Of a stretch of 64,000 nucleotides of DNA, positions 41,382 through 49,966 are shown piece after piece (position 1 is the first letter of the stretch; each line of letters starts with the position of its first letter). Both the position numbers and the translations under genes were made by a program. Source of the DNA: Micromonospora vinacea (GTDB taxonomy: Bacteria; Actinomycetota; Actinomycetes; Mycobacteriales; Micromonosporaceae); the NCBI RefSeq assembly GCF_015751785.1, contig NZ_JADOTY010000001.1:5890001-5954000 (forward strand), written 5' to 3'. Under the pieces are notes generated by a model. It was not told where the DNA came from. It did not search any database and was given only the letters and a program-made list of their open reading frames with translations.

Positions 41382-42806
41382 ATGACACCTTCCACCTACA
41401 CCGTCGCCGGCCACTGGATCGGTGGCGAGACCGTCACCGGCTCCGCCGGCACCCTTCCCGTCGTCAACCCGGCCACCGGCGAGGTCGTCGCCGAGACCCC
41501 GGCCGGCACCGCCGCCGACGTCGACCGCGCCGTCGCCGCTGCCCGGGCCGCCTTTCCGGCCTGGTCGGCGACCACTCCACAGCACCGGGCGGACGTGCTG
41601 CGCCGCCTCGGCGCTGGCCTGGCCGCCCGCACGGAGGAGATCGCCCAGGCGATCACCGCCGAGATGGGCTCCCCGATCGGTATGTCCCGGACCGCCCAGG
41701 TCGCCTTCCCGGCCGCGGTGGTCGAGTCCATCGCCGGCCTGGCCGACGACTTCGCCTGGACCGAGGAGGTCGGCAACTCGCTGATCGTCCGCGAGCCGAT
41801 CGGCGTGGTCGGCGCGATCACACCGTGGAACTTCCCTCTTCAGCAGATCGTCTCCAAGCTGGCCCCGGCACTGCTCGCCGGCAACACGATGGTCTTCAAG
41901 CCGTCCGAGAACGCGCCGCTGACAGCGCGCATCCTCGCCGAGGTCGCCGCCGAGGCCGGCGTACCGGCGGGTGTCTTCAACGTCGTCTACGGCACCGGCG
42001 CGACAGTCGGCGAGGCGATCTCCGCCCACCCGGACATCGACATGATCTCGTTCACCGGCTCCACCCGGGCCGGGCAGCGGATCTCCGCGGTGGCCGCCGC
42101 GACCGTCAAGCGGGTCGCGCTGGAGCTGGGCGGCAAGGGCGCGAACATCATCCTCGACGACGCCGACCTGCCCGCCGCTGTCGAGCGGGGCGTGATGATG
42201 GCGTTCAGCAACGGCGGTCAGGTCTGCGGCGCGTGGCCGCGGATGCTGGTGCCCGCCTCCCGTCAAGACGAGGCCGTGGCGTTGGCCGTCGAGGCCGCGA
42301 AGCAGTACACCGTCGGCGACCCGGGCGACGAGACCACCCGGATCGGCCCGCTGGCGTCCGAGACCCACCGGCAGAAGGTCGTCGGCTACATCGAGCGGGG
42401 CATCGCCGACGGGGCGCGGCTCGTGTTCGGCGGCCCGGAGCGACCCGAAGGGCTGCCCGTCGGGGCCTACGTCCAGCCGACGATCTTCGCCGACGTCGAC
42501 CCGACCTCCGCGATCGCCCAGGAGGAGATCTTCGGCCCGGTGCTGACGATCATCCCCTACGCCGACGAGGAGGAGGCCGTGTCCATCGCCAACGGCACGC
42601 TGTACGGCCTGACCAGCGGCGTCTTCGGTGAGCCGGAGCACGCACTGGCGATCGCCCGGCGGCTGCGCGTGGGCCAGGTCGACGTGAACGCCGGCCACTG
42701 GAACCCGCTGGCCCCGTTCGGCGGTTACAAGCACTCCGGCAACGGCCGCGAGTTCGGCCGGCTGGGCCTGGAGGAGTTCCTGGAGACCAAGTCCATCCAG
42801 CGCTGA
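41382..42806 (+). CDS. NAD(P)-dependent aldehyde dehydrogenase
   Basis: 474 residues from ATG 41382 (weak ribosome site). It carries the ALDH core: ITPWNFPLQQIVSKLAPALLAGNTMVFKPSE, FTGSTRAGQRI, the general base Glu in ALELGGKGANIILDDADL, and the catalytic Cys in NGGQVCGAW. EEIFGPVLTIIPYADEEEAV and NPLAPFGGYKHSGNGREFG close the fold. It is the last gene of the catabolic operon and should oxidise an aldehyde from it, such as a ring-opened semialdehyde or a small C2-C4 product. Confidence 0.93.
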   Translation: MTPSTYTVAGHWIGGETVTGSAGTLPVVNPATGEVVAETPAGTAADVDRAVAAARAAFPAWSATTPQHRADVLRRLGAGLAARTEEIAQAITAEMGSPIGMSRTAQVAFPAAVVESIAGLADDFAWTEEVGNSLIVREPIGVVGAITPWNFPLQQIVSKLAPALLAGNTMVFKPSENAPLTARILAEVAAEAGVPAGVFNVVYGTGATVGEAISAHPDIDMISFTGSTRAGQRISAVAAATVKRVALELGGKGANIILDDADLPAAVERGVMMAFSNGGQVCGAWPRMLVPASRQDEAVALAVEAAKQYTVGDPGDETTRIGPLASETHRQKVVGYIERGIADGARLVFGGPERPEGLPVGAYVQPTIFADVDPTSAIAQEEIFGPVLTIIPYADEEEAVSIANGTLYGLTSGVFGEPEHALAIARRLRVGQVDVNAGHWNPLAPFGGYKHSGNGREFGRLGLEEFLETKSIQR

Positions 42807-42821
42807 CCGCCCGCCCGCAGC

Positions 42822-42891
42822 CCCAAGATCGTGCTGGATCGTGAAGGTGGTGGCCTCGGAAGCCCCACACCACTACCAGTGCGATCTTGGG
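42822..42891. repeat. Intergenic inverted repeat with CCCAAGATCG core
   Basis: CCCAAGATCG (42822-42831) and CGATCTTGGG (42882-42891) pair perfectly, flanked by CCGCCCG/CGGGCGG and with inner GTGGTG/CACCAC complements. It sits 16 bases after the aldehyde dehydrogenase stop and before the MmyB-type regulator. It may act as terminator; it shares the AAGATCG core with the repeat at 7545-7617. Confidence 0.6.
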
Positions 42892-42971
42892 CGGGCGGAA
42901 CACCCTGCCGGGTCTCCCCTGTTGCACCCGATGCGCCGGTCGACAGCCGGCACCCACCGATCGGAGACACC

Positions 42972-43805
42972 GTGGACCGCGCCCAACTCGCCAGCTTCCT
43001 GCGTACCCGCCGGGAGGCGCTCCAGCCCGAGGACGTCGGTTTGCCCCGGGGCCCGCGTCGGCGCACCGGAGGGCTACGGCGCGAGGAAGTCGCCACGTTG
43101 AGTGGGATGTCCACCGACTACTACAGCCGGTTGGAGCAGCAGCGCGGGCCGCACCCATCGGAGCAGATGCTCGCCGCCCTCGCTCGTGGCCTGCGGCTCT
43201 CCCTCGCCGAACGGGATCACCTGTTCCAGCTCGCCGGTCACGCCGTTCCGCGCCGGGCGGTGCGGGCCGACCACGTGAACCCGGGAATGATGCGGATCCT
43301 CGACCGGATGCACGACACCCCGGCCCAGGTGGTGAACCATCTCGGCGAGACCCTGGCGCAGACCGCGCCGGCCGTCGCCCTGCTCGGTGACGAGACCCGG
43401 TACACCGGGTTGGCACGCAGCGCACATCACCGCTGGTTCACCGACCCGACGGCACGGCAGCTGCACCCCGAGGAGGACCACGAGACGCAGAGTCGCCTGC
43501 TCGTGGCGCACCTGCACGCCTCGTACACCCGCGACGGCCGGGGTTCGCGGGCGGCGGCACTCGTCAACGACCTGCTCGCCAAGAGCCCGGAGTTCAGCCG
43601 CCTGTGGCAGGAGCACCCGGTACCCGGCGGCTACTGCCCGCCGAAGCACTTCCTGCACCCCGAGGTGGGGCCGATGGAGCTGCACTGCCAGACGCTGGTG
43701 GACCCGGATGAGTCCCAGACGCTGCTGGTCTTCACCGCCGTGCCCGGGTCGGAGAGCGACGACAAGTTGCGGCTGCTCTCCGTCATCGGAGGCCAGCTCG
43801 TCTGA
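42972..43805 (+). CDS. XRE-family regulator with MmyB-like ligand-binding domain
   Basis: 277 residues; GTG 42972 with GGAGACACC upstream. The N-terminal HTH_31 (ASFLRTRREALQPEDVGLP, RTGGLRREEVATLSGMSTDYYSRLEQQRGPHPS) is followed by a PAS-like MmyB domain (RADHVNPGMMRILDRMHDTPAQVVNHLGETLAQTAPAVALLG). These form a large actinobacterial group that controls neighbouring dehydrogenases or transporters in response to lipids or other ligands. The preceding aldehyde dehydrogenase is a possible target. A tiny copy of its last codons seems to lie at 44446-44478. Confidence 0.9.
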   Translation: MDRAQLASFLRTRREALQPEDVGLPRGPRRRTGGLRREEVATLSGMSTDYYSRLEQQRGPHPSEQMLAALARGLRLSLAERDHLFQLAGHAVPRRAVRADHVNPGMMRILDRMHDTPAQVVNHLGETLAQTAPAVALLGDETRYTGLARSAHHRWFTDPTARQLHPEEDHETQSRLLVAHLHASYTRDGRGSRAAALVNDLLAKSPEFSRLWQEHPVPGGYCPPKHFLHPEVGPMELHCQTLVDPDESQTLLVFTAVPGSESDDKLRLLSVIGGQLV

Positions 43806-43825
43806 CCGCTCAGCAGGACCCGCCG

Positions 43826-44302
43826 TCACATGTAGGTGAGGCTGATCCAGAACGCCCCGGCAGAGGCCACGAGAAGACCGCCGAGAGCACCTCCCGTCAG
43901 GACCAGCGCTGGGGCGAGCCGTAGACGGACACGCAGTAGGAGGTACACGCCGATGGCGACGATGAAGGCGATCACGGCGAGGTAGACCACGAACAGGGCA
44001 CTCGCGGTGATCACGATCGTCGCGCCGGCGGCGAGCAGGCCCGCCCACCGGGCACCGAGCTCGCGACGGAAGACAAGATAGGTGACAGCGCCGCTGAAGA
44101 GGGCGACGAACATCAGCGCTGCGGGCAACGCGAGCCTGGCGAGCATGAGCATGAGCAGGAAGCTCGCGGCGAGGGCAGCCGCCACGCCAACGGCGGCCAG
44201 AGCAGCCCGTTGTGCGCCGCGCTCACGCAGCAGAACCAGGTAGGCAACGGCGCCGCCGAACACGACTGCACCACCAATAAAGATCATGAGATTCAGGTCC
44301 AC
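43826..44302 (-). CDS. Integral membrane protein of unknown function
   Basis: 158 residues; GTG 44302 is preceded by AAGGAAAA at 6 bases, and MIFIGG starts 5 codons later. At least five hydrophobic helices separated by short Arg-rich loops (LVLLRERGAQRAALAAVG, VTYLVFRRELGARWAGLL) cover the whole chain. The two halves look alike (AYLVLLRERGAQRAAL and TYLVFRRELGARWAGL), so an internal duplication is likely. It converges with the XRE gene (20-base gap). No family recognised. Confidence 0.65.
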   Translation of the reverse strand: MDLNLMIFIGGAVVFGGAVAYLVLLRERGAQRAALAAVGVAAALAASFLLMLMLARLALPAALMFVALFSGAVTYLVFRRELGARWAGLLAAGATIVITASALFVVYLAVIAFIVAIGVYLLLRVRLRLAPALVLTGGALGGLLVASAGAFWISLTYM

Positions 44303-44445
44303 GGTTTTCCTTCGACGGGGAACGAGCGGTCGTCGTCGCGCTAGACGCTTGGCGCGCGTGACAGCCTGGCGACCGCCGCCCGCCACGCCGGAACCCCCGC
44401 CCGAACGTGACATGAACACGCGAGCACGACTTCCACATGACCCAG

Positions 44446-44478
44446 GACGAGAAGCTACGGCTGCTTTCCCTCATCGGG
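44446..44478 (+). pseudogene. Possible ghost of an MmyB-type regulator C-terminus
   Basis: The plus frame at 44446-44478 reads DEKLRLLSLIG, nearly identical to SDDKLRLLSVIGG at the end of the XRE gene at 43805, with stops around it. It overlaps the last codons of the AraC gene on the other strand. It may be the leftover of a duplicated regulator gene; eleven residues are too few to be sure. Confidence 0.3.
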
Positions 44479-45309
44479 TCTGGTCCCGGCGTTGGGCGCG
44501 CCGAGGTAGCGGGCCGGGCTGACGCCCAGGTACCGCCGGAAGTGGCGGGTCAGGTGCGCCTGATCGAAAAAGCCGGCCTCGGCGGCAGCCGCAGCCGGCC
44601 GCTGCCCGGTGAGGAGCAGGCGACGAGCCAGTTCGACCCGACGGCCGGTCAGGTACGAGTGCGGTGGCAGCCCGTGCGCGTGGGTGAACGTCCGGACCAG
44701 GTGGGTCGGGTGGGCGTGCAGCAGCTCCGCGGCCTCCCCCAGCGTGACGCCCTCGACGGTCCGGGCGTCCAGCAGCTCCCGCAGGCGGACCGCGAGGCCG
44801 CGTCCCGCCGGTTGGACGCTGACCGAAGCACGCTGGGCGAGCTGCTGACGCAACCGGTCGAGAATGAGCGTGAGCCTACTTTCGGCTTCGAACTCGTCTC
44901 CGGGGACGGCGAGCACCTGGTGCAGCTGGTGGATCCGGTCCCGCAGCTGCGGATCGGCCACGCCAGGCTCATCGACGGCCCGGCCGACCAGCTCGGCACC
45001 GAGCGCCGAGGTGTCGAGGTACAGAACCCGCTTGCGGAAGCCGTCCGGGGTGGCGGAGCGACCGTCGTGCGGCACGTACGGCGGCAGCAGAGTGACCGAC
45101 GTACGCAGCGCGCCGTGCCGGTGCCGGTCCAGGTCGAAACGGACCGCGCCGTCGTCGACGATCAACAGCGTCCAGACGTCGTGGATGTGCCGTGGGTAGG
45201 CGTGGTCCACGAAATGGGCGTGGAAGACCTCGGCGACCCCGGCTACCGAGGGTCGCCACGCGCTGACGTGCGAGCCCGCCGGGCGGGTGACCACGCTAAG
45301 AACGTACAA
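44455..45309 (-). CDS. AraC-family transcriptional regulator (cupin sensor)
   Basis: 284 residues from position 45309. The N-terminal AraC-type cupin (VFHAHFVDHAYPRHIHDVWTLLIVDDG, VTLLPPYVPHDGR) binds a ligand. Two C-terminal HTH motifs (VTLGEAAELLHAHPTHLVRTFTHAHGLPPHSYL and AAAEAGFFDQAHLTRHFRRYLGVSPARYL) bind DNA. The last residues, GTRPDEGKQP, are read antisense to a possible old reading frame. It is divergent from the DUF2000 gene (35-base gap), which is its likely target. Confidence 0.9.
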   Translation of the reverse strand: MYVLSVVTRPAGSHVSAWRPSVAGVAEVFHAHFVDHAYPRHIHDVWTLLIVDDGAVRFDLDRHRHGALRTSVTLLPPYVPHDGRSATPDGFRKRVLYLDTSALGAELVGRAVDEPGVADPQLRDRIHQLHQVLAVPGDEFEAESRLTLILDRLRQQLAQRASVSVQPAGRGLAVRLRELLDARTVEGVTLGEAAELLHAHPTHLVRTFTHAHGLPPHSYLTGRRVELARRLLLTGQRPAAAAAEAGFFDQAHLTRHFRRYLGVSPARYLGAPNAGTRPDEGKQP

Positions 45310-45344
45310 GACCGGTCGGCGTCGGGGCGGGCAGGCTCGACGCC

Positions 45345-45767
45345 ATGACCGAACCGATCCGCTTTCCCACCAAGATCGCCGTACTGCTCCGCAACGACCT
45401 CGCGAGCTGGCAACGTCTGAACGTCACCGCCTTCCTGGTCAGCGGCATCGCGCACACGCTGCCGGAGCTGCTCGGCGAGGAGTACCGCGACGCGGACGGC
45501 ACCCGCTACCTGCCGATGTTCGGCCAGCCGGTACTGGTCTTCGCCGGGGATCGGGAGGCGTTGGTCGGCGCCCACTCACGCGCGCTCGCCCGCGGCCTGC
45601 AGATGGCGATCTTCACGTCTGAGCTGTTCGCCACCGGCAACGACCGGGACAACCGCGCCGCCGTCCAGGCGGTCGGTCGGGAGAAGCTCGACCTGGTGGG
45701 CCTGGCGCTGCACGCGCCCCGCAACGTGGTGGACAAGGTACTCAAGGGCGCGACCATGCACCCGTGA
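45345..45767 (+). CDS. DUF2000-family protein
   Basis: 140 residues from ATG 45345. The DUF2000 pattern is clear: IRFPTKIAVLLRNDLASWQRLNVTAFLVSGIA, QPVLVFAGDREALVGAHSRALARGLQMAIFTSELFATGNDRDNRAAV and DLVGLALHAPRNVVDKVLKGATM. It has a peptidyl-tRNA-hydrolase-II-like fold with no known reaction. Divergent AraC regulation from 45309 is likely, as this pair is common in actinomycetes. Confidence 0.88.
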   Translation: MTEPIRFPTKIAVLLRNDLASWQRLNVTAFLVSGIAHTLPELLGEEYRDADGTRYLPMFGQPVLVFAGDREALVGAHSRALARGLQMAIFTSELFATGNDRDNRAAVQAVGREKLDLVGLALHAPRNVVDKVLKGATMHP

Positions 45768-45792
45768 CCCGGCACGCGATCGTGCACCGGCT

Positions 45793-45820
45793 GTTCAGGC
45801 GGCGTTCCGGTGGGGGTTCC
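45793..45820 (+). promoter_or_regulatory. GTTC direct repeats upstream of the phytase-like gene
   Basis: GTTC occurs at 45793, 45804 and 45816, steps of 11 and 12 bases, the first unit reading GTTCAGGCGGC. The spacing resembles the 11-bp direct-repeat units of actinobacterial PHO boxes (GTTCA-type), 70-95 bases upstream of a secreted phytase/esterase-like gene. The second and third units match the consensus poorly. Confidence 0.35.
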
Positions 45821-45889
45821 ACTGTGGTGGGCGACGGCCGATTGCATCGGCCCGGCGGTAACGGCCGCCGACTTGATGCTGGAGGCAAT

Positions 45890-48148
45890 GTGCGTACCAC
45901 TTCCACAAGGGCACGGGCCGTCGCGTCCGCCGCGGCGGCGATCTCGCTGCTCGCGGCGGCGCCGGCGCTCGGCGCGCCGACGCACCCGAGCCCCGGGCAC
46001 CCCGGCGCGGGGGCGACCTGCTCGCCGGACGCGTCGCTGCTCGGCTTCTCCGACGCCCTCGACAAGACCGCCTTCCGGAGCACGCCCGTCGCCGGCCTGT
46101 CCGCGCTGGCGTTCGCCCGTCCGGGGCGAGCCCTGGCGCTGGTGGACAACATCGGCACGACCCCCGCACGGGTCTACGAGCTGGGCCTGAAGACGGACCG
46201 GCACGGCGTGGACGTGGGTGTCCGCGACGTCACCGTGCTCACCCGCCCGGATGGCACGCCGTACACCGGCGCGGACTTCGACGGTGAGGGACTCGTCGCC
46301 GAGCGCGGCGGGGCCACCATCCTGGCCAGCTCGGAGCGGGAGCCGTCGATCCGCCGATTCCGACTCTCCGACGGCCGCGAGATCGCGTCGCTGCCGGTGC
46401 CGGGCCGGTTCCAGGTGACGCCGGCCGGCGAGGCCGCGGTCAACCAGACCTTCGAGGCCCTGGCCGCCACCCCGGACCACCGGGTGCTCTACGCCGGGAT
46501 GGAGGGCCCGCTCGCCGCGGACGGCCGCGACGCCGAGGGTCGGGGCCGGCACCGGATCCTCCGGTACGACGGCCGCGAGGGTGGCGGGTACACCCCGAGC
46601 GCCCAGTACGCCTACCGGACCGACGCCAACCTCGGACTGGTCGAGCTGATCGCCCTCGGCGACGACCAGTTGCTCGCCGTGGAGCGCGGCTTCACCACCG
46701 GCGTGGGCAACACCGTCCGGGTGTACCGCGTCTCCACGACCGGCGCGCCCGACGTCTCCGCCGTGTCGTCGCTGTCGGCGGCGACCGACCCGCGATCGTG
46801 GCTCGGCAAGGAACTGCTGGTCGACATCGCCGACTGCCCGCCATCCGGCGCTACCACCAAGCAGCCGCAACCCAACCCGCTGCTGGACAACATCGAGGGC
46901 GCCGCACTCGGTGGGCAACTGCCGGGCGGTCGCCGGGAGCTGTACCTCCTCTCCGACGACAACGGCAGCGCCACACAGACCACCCGGGTGTACTCGCTGT
47001 CGGTGAAGCTGCGGCCCCAGGTGACCCTGCAGGATCGGGCGCTGATCTCGGCGACCGCGTACCAGCCGGGCCCGATCTCCGGCACCCAGCTCGCCACCAA
47101 CCCGGTCAACGGGATCACCGCGCCCTTCCCCGGCCAGCCCATTCCCGGCTTCTCCGCGGTGATCCCGGCCCAGGCTGGTGACCGCTCGGGCAGGCGGCTG
47201 CTCGCCATGCCGGACAACGGGTTCGGCGCGAAGACCAACTCGGCCGACTTCCTGTTGCGCGCGTACGAGATCGAGCCGCGTTACCGCAGCCACGACGTCA
47301 CCATTCGGGGGCACATCAGCTTCCGCGACCCCGACCACAAGGTGCCGTTCCCGATCGTCAACGGCAACACGCGGGAGCGGCTGCTGACCGGCGCTGACTT
47401 CGACATCGAGTCGCTGGCCCGCGACGCGCGCGGCAACCTGTGGATCGGCGACGAGTTCGGCCCGTACCTGGTCCGCACCGACAAGACGGGTAAGGTGCTC
47501 CAGGCGCCGATCCCGCTGCCGGACGGGACCAAGTCTCCGCAGTCGCCGGATCTCGCGCCGGGCGAGACCCCGACCCTGCGCGCCAGCAACGGCTTCGAGG
47601 CGATGGCGGCCAGCGAGGACGGCTGGACCCTCTACCCGATCCTCGAAGGCGCCCGGGTCAACGACCCGGACCAGCGTCGCCGGGTCGTCTACGAGTTCGA
47701 CGTACGGCACAACCGGTACACCGGCCGCACCTGGTCGTTCCGGGTCGACGACCCGTCCCTGCTGGTCGGCGACGCGGCAGTGCTCGACGGCCACCGGCTG
47801 CTGCTGATCGAGCGGGACAACGGCATGGGCCAGCAGTCGCTGGTCAAGCGCCTTGTCGTGACCGATCTGGACGAGGTGGGCGCGGACGGCTACCTGGTCC
47901 GCCGTACCGCGGTCGACCTGATGCACGTGGCCGACCCAAAGGGCGTCTCCACCCCGGCCCGCCCGGGCGAGTACGGCGTCGGCCCGCTCTTCTCATTCCC
48001 GCTGCAATCGGTCGAGTCGGTGCTGCCGCTCGGCGGTGACCGGGTCCTCGTTGCCAACGACAACAACTTCCCGGGAAACGACGGTCGTATCGCCGGGCGC
48101 GCGGACGACACGGAGCTGATCGTGATCGACGTGCCCGGCCTGCGGTAA
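45890..48148 (+). CDS. Secreted phytase-like/esterase-like protein (PF13449 type, duplicated)
   Basis: 752 residues; GTG 45890 with GGAGG 4 bases upstream. Residues 1-28 form a Sec signal peptide (AISLLAAAPALGAP). The chain has two phytase-like beta-propeller segments, about 55-390 and 400-750: GLSALAFARPGRALALVDN, TGADFDGEGLVAERGG and LGLVELIALGDDQLLAVERGF in the first; PGFSAVIPAQAGDRSGRRLLAMPDNGFG, TGADFDIESLARDARGNLWIGDEFGPYL and RLLLIERDNGMGQQS in the second. It is exported and probably cleaves phosphate esters or other ester bonds. It ends at a clear terminator. Confidence 0.88.
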   Translation: MRTTSTRARAVASAAAAISLLAAAPALGAPTHPSPGHPGAGATCSPDASLLGFSDALDKTAFRSTPVAGLSALAFARPGRALALVDNIGTTPARVYELGLKTDRHGVDVGVRDVTVLTRPDGTPYTGADFDGEGLVAERGGATILASSEREPSIRRFRLSDGREIASLPVPGRFQVTPAGEAAVNQTFEALAATPDHRVLYAGMEGPLAADGRDAEGRGRHRILRYDGREGGGYTPSAQYAYRTDANLGLVELIALGDDQLLAVERGFTTGVGNTVRVYRVSTTGAPDVSAVSSLSAATDPRSWLGKELLVDIADCPPSGATTKQPQPNPLLDNIEGAALGGQLPGGRRELYLLSDDNGSATQTTRVYSLSVKLRPQVTLQDRALISATAYQPGPISGTQLATNPVNGITAPFPGQPIPGFSAVIPAQAGDRSGRRLLAMPDNGFGAKTNSADFLLRAYEIEPRYRSHDVTIRGHISFRDPDHKVPFPIVNGNTRERLLTGADFDIESLARDARGNLWIGDEFGPYLVRTDKTGKVLQAPIPLPDGTKSPQSPDLAPGETPTLRASNGFEAMAASEDGWTLYPILEGARVNDPDQRRRVVYEFDVRHNRYTGRTWSFRVDDPSLLVGDAAVLDGHRLLLIERDNGMGQQSLVKRLVVTDLDEVGADGYLVRRTAVDLMHVADPKGVSTPARPGEYGVGPLFSFPLQSVESVLPLGGDRVLVANDNNFPGNDGRIAGRADDTELIVIDVPGLR

Positions 48149-48163
48149 CCCGTCGAATCGGAT

Positions 48164-48190
48164 GGCCCCCGGCGCGCGGCGTCGGGGGCC
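48164..48190 (+). terminator. Terminator after the phytase-like gene
   Basis: Arms GGCCCCCG (48164-48171) and CGGGGGCC (48183-48190), 11-base loop, 16 bases beyond the stop. Confidence 0.7.
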
Positions 48191-48247
48191 GTCCTCGTCT
48201 CAGCGGGTCCTCGGCGGACGAAGAGACATTGATATCGATGCGTGTGG

Positions 48248-48272
48248 CTGTAATTATTAACACGCTTTACAG
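48248..48272. promoter_or_regulatory. AT-rich promoter with inverted repeat
   Basis: CTGTAA (48248-48253) and TTACAG (48267-48272) flank a 13-base AT-rich spacer containing TTATTAAC. This is about 30-50 bases upstream of the CBM13 protein start, within the most AT-rich 50 bases of the neighbourhood. It is a plausible -35/-10 region with an operator, though 6-bp arms can arise by chance. Confidence 0.4.
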
Positions 48273-48300
48273 TTGTTTCGCCGCCTGGAAGGACCCTGAC

Positions 48301-49914
48301 ATGGCGCGACGATTGGCCGGGCTCGTGCCCCGCCACCCCCGCATCAGACTGACCTCCGCGCTCGCCGCGGCCCTGCTCGCCGTACCGACCGGCCTGGCCG
48401 TCGGCGCATCGCCCGCGACGGCGGCCACGACGGGCGCCATCACCGGGTACGGCGGCAAGTGCGTCGACGTGAGCGCCGCGAACCCGGCCAACAGCACGCC
48501 GGTCCAGCTCTTCACCTGCAACGGCTCCACAGCGCAACAGTGGACGGTGGCCGACGACGGCACGATCCGGGCGCTGGGCAAGTGCCTCGACATCGCCGCC
48601 GCCAGCACCGCCAACGGCGCCCGGGTGCAGATCTACGACTGCAACGGCACCGGGGCGCAGCAGTGGTCGCCCAGCGCCGGGCAACTGGTCAACCCGACCT
48701 CGGGCAAATGCCTCGACGCGACCGGCCCCAGCTCGGCCGACGGCACCCCACTGCAGATCTGGAGCTGCACCGGCACCGCCAACCAGACCTGGGCGCTGCC
48801 CACCGGCGGCGGCACCACCCCACCGCCCTCGGGAGGTTTCACCCACCCCGGCGTGCTGGTCAGCCGAGGCCAGCTCGACTTCGTCCGCGGCCGGGTGCAG
48901 GCCGGCGCGCAACCCTGGGCGGCGGCCTACAACCAGATGATGAGCAGCCGGTACGCCTCCCTGTCGCGCACCCCGGCGCCCCGTTCGGTGGTCGAGTGCG
49001 GCTCCTACTCCAACCCGAACAACGGCTGCACCGACGAGCGGGAGGACGCGATCGCGGCGTACACCGACGCGCTCGCCTGGTACGTCACCGGGGATGCCCG
49101 CTACGCGCAGAAGTCGATCCAGATCATGGACGCGTGGTCGGCCACCATCACCGCGCACACCGGCAGCAACGCCCCGCTGCAGACCGGCTGGGCGGCCTCG
49201 GTCTGGCCCCGGGCCGCCGAGATCATCAAGTACACGTACACGAGCTGGCCCAACGCCAACCGCTTCGCCACCATGCTGCGCAACGTCTACCTGCCGATGG
49301 TGCGCAACGGGTCGAACAGCAACGGCAACTGGGAACTGACCATGATGGAGGCCACCGTCGGCATCGCGGTGTTCCTCGACGACCGGACCGTGTACGACGC
49401 GGCGACCACCCGCTTCCTCAACCGCACCCGGGCCTTCGTCTACCTGCCCAGCGACGGCGCGTTGCCGTACACGATGCCCGGGAGCGGCCTGGACACCAGC
49501 GCGGAGATCATCGGCTACTGGCAGGGCCAGTCCACCTTCGTCGCCGGCCTCGCCCAGGAGACCTGCCGGGACTTCGTCCACACCGGGTACGGGATCTCCG
49601 CCATCTCGCACGTCGCGGAGACCTCCCGGATCCAGGGACGGGACCTGTACCCACAGGTCGGTGAGCGGCTGCGTCAGGCGCTCGGCTTCCACTCGCGCTA
49701 CCAGCTCGGCGAGGCACCACCCTCCTGGCTCTGCGGCGGCAGCCTCACCCGGGGCCTCGGGCCGATCACCGAGGTCGGTTTCAACGCGATGAGCACCCGG
49801 TTGGGCAACGTCATGACCAACACCCAGACCCTCACGCTGCAACAACGTCCGGCAGGCACCAACAACCTCTTCGTCGCCTGGGAGACGCTGACCCACGCCA
49901 ACAACCCCAACTGA
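48301..49914 (+). CDS. Secreted CBM13 (ricin B) alginate-lyase-like protein
   Basis: 537 residues from ATG 48301, GGAAGGA 7 bases upstream. Signal peptide to about residue 40 (ATAA). A ricin-type beta-trefoil (CBM13) follows at about 45-170 with repeated Q-x-W ends (AQQWTVADDG, AQQWSPSAG, NQTWALP). After a short TTPPPSGG linker comes an alpha-toroid alginate-lyase-type domain at about 185-530: HPGVLVSRGQLDFVRGRV, YADALAWYVTGDARYA-like helices, NGNWELTMMEATVGIAVFLDD and GHTGYGISAISHVAETSRIQG. It should cleave uronic-acid polymers outside the cell; the true substrate is open. Confidence 0.85.
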   Translation: MARRLAGLVPRHPRIRLTSALAAALLAVPTGLAVGASPATAATTGAITGYGGKCVDVSAANPANSTPVQLFTCNGSTAQQWTVADDGTIRALGKCLDIAAASTANGARVQIYDCNGTGAQQWSPSAGQLVNPTSGKCLDATGPSSADGTPLQIWSCTGTANQTWALPTGGGTTPPPSGGFTHPGVLVSRGQLDFVRGRVQAGAQPWAAAYNQMMSSRYASLSRTPAPRSVVECGSYSNPNNGCTDEREDAIAAYTDALAWYVTGDARYAQKSIQIMDAWSATITAHTGSNAPLQTGWAASVWPRAAEIIKYTYTSWPNANRFATMLRNVYLPMVRNGSNSNGNWELTMMEATVGIAVFLDDRTVYDAATTRFLNRTRAFVYLPSDGALPYTMPGSGLDTSAEIIGYWQGQSTFVAGLAQETCRDFVHTGYGISAISHVAETSRIQGRDLYPQVGERLRQALGFHSRYQLGEAPPSWLCGGSLTRGLGPITEVGFNAMSTRLGNVMTNTQTLTLQQRPAGTNNLFVAWETLTHANNPN

Positions 49915-49919
49915 CCAGG

Positions 49920-49963
49920 CCGTCGTGGGGCGGCGCCGAACGTACGGCGCCACCCCACGACGG
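49920..49963. terminator. Very strong bidirectional terminator
   Basis: Arms CCGTCGTGGGGCGGCGCCG (49920-49938) and CGGCGCC-A-CCCCACGACGG (49945-49963) pair at 18 of 19 positions around AACGTA. It separates the convergent lyase and ABC permease genes. Confidence 0.9.
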
Positions 49964-49966
49964 TGC

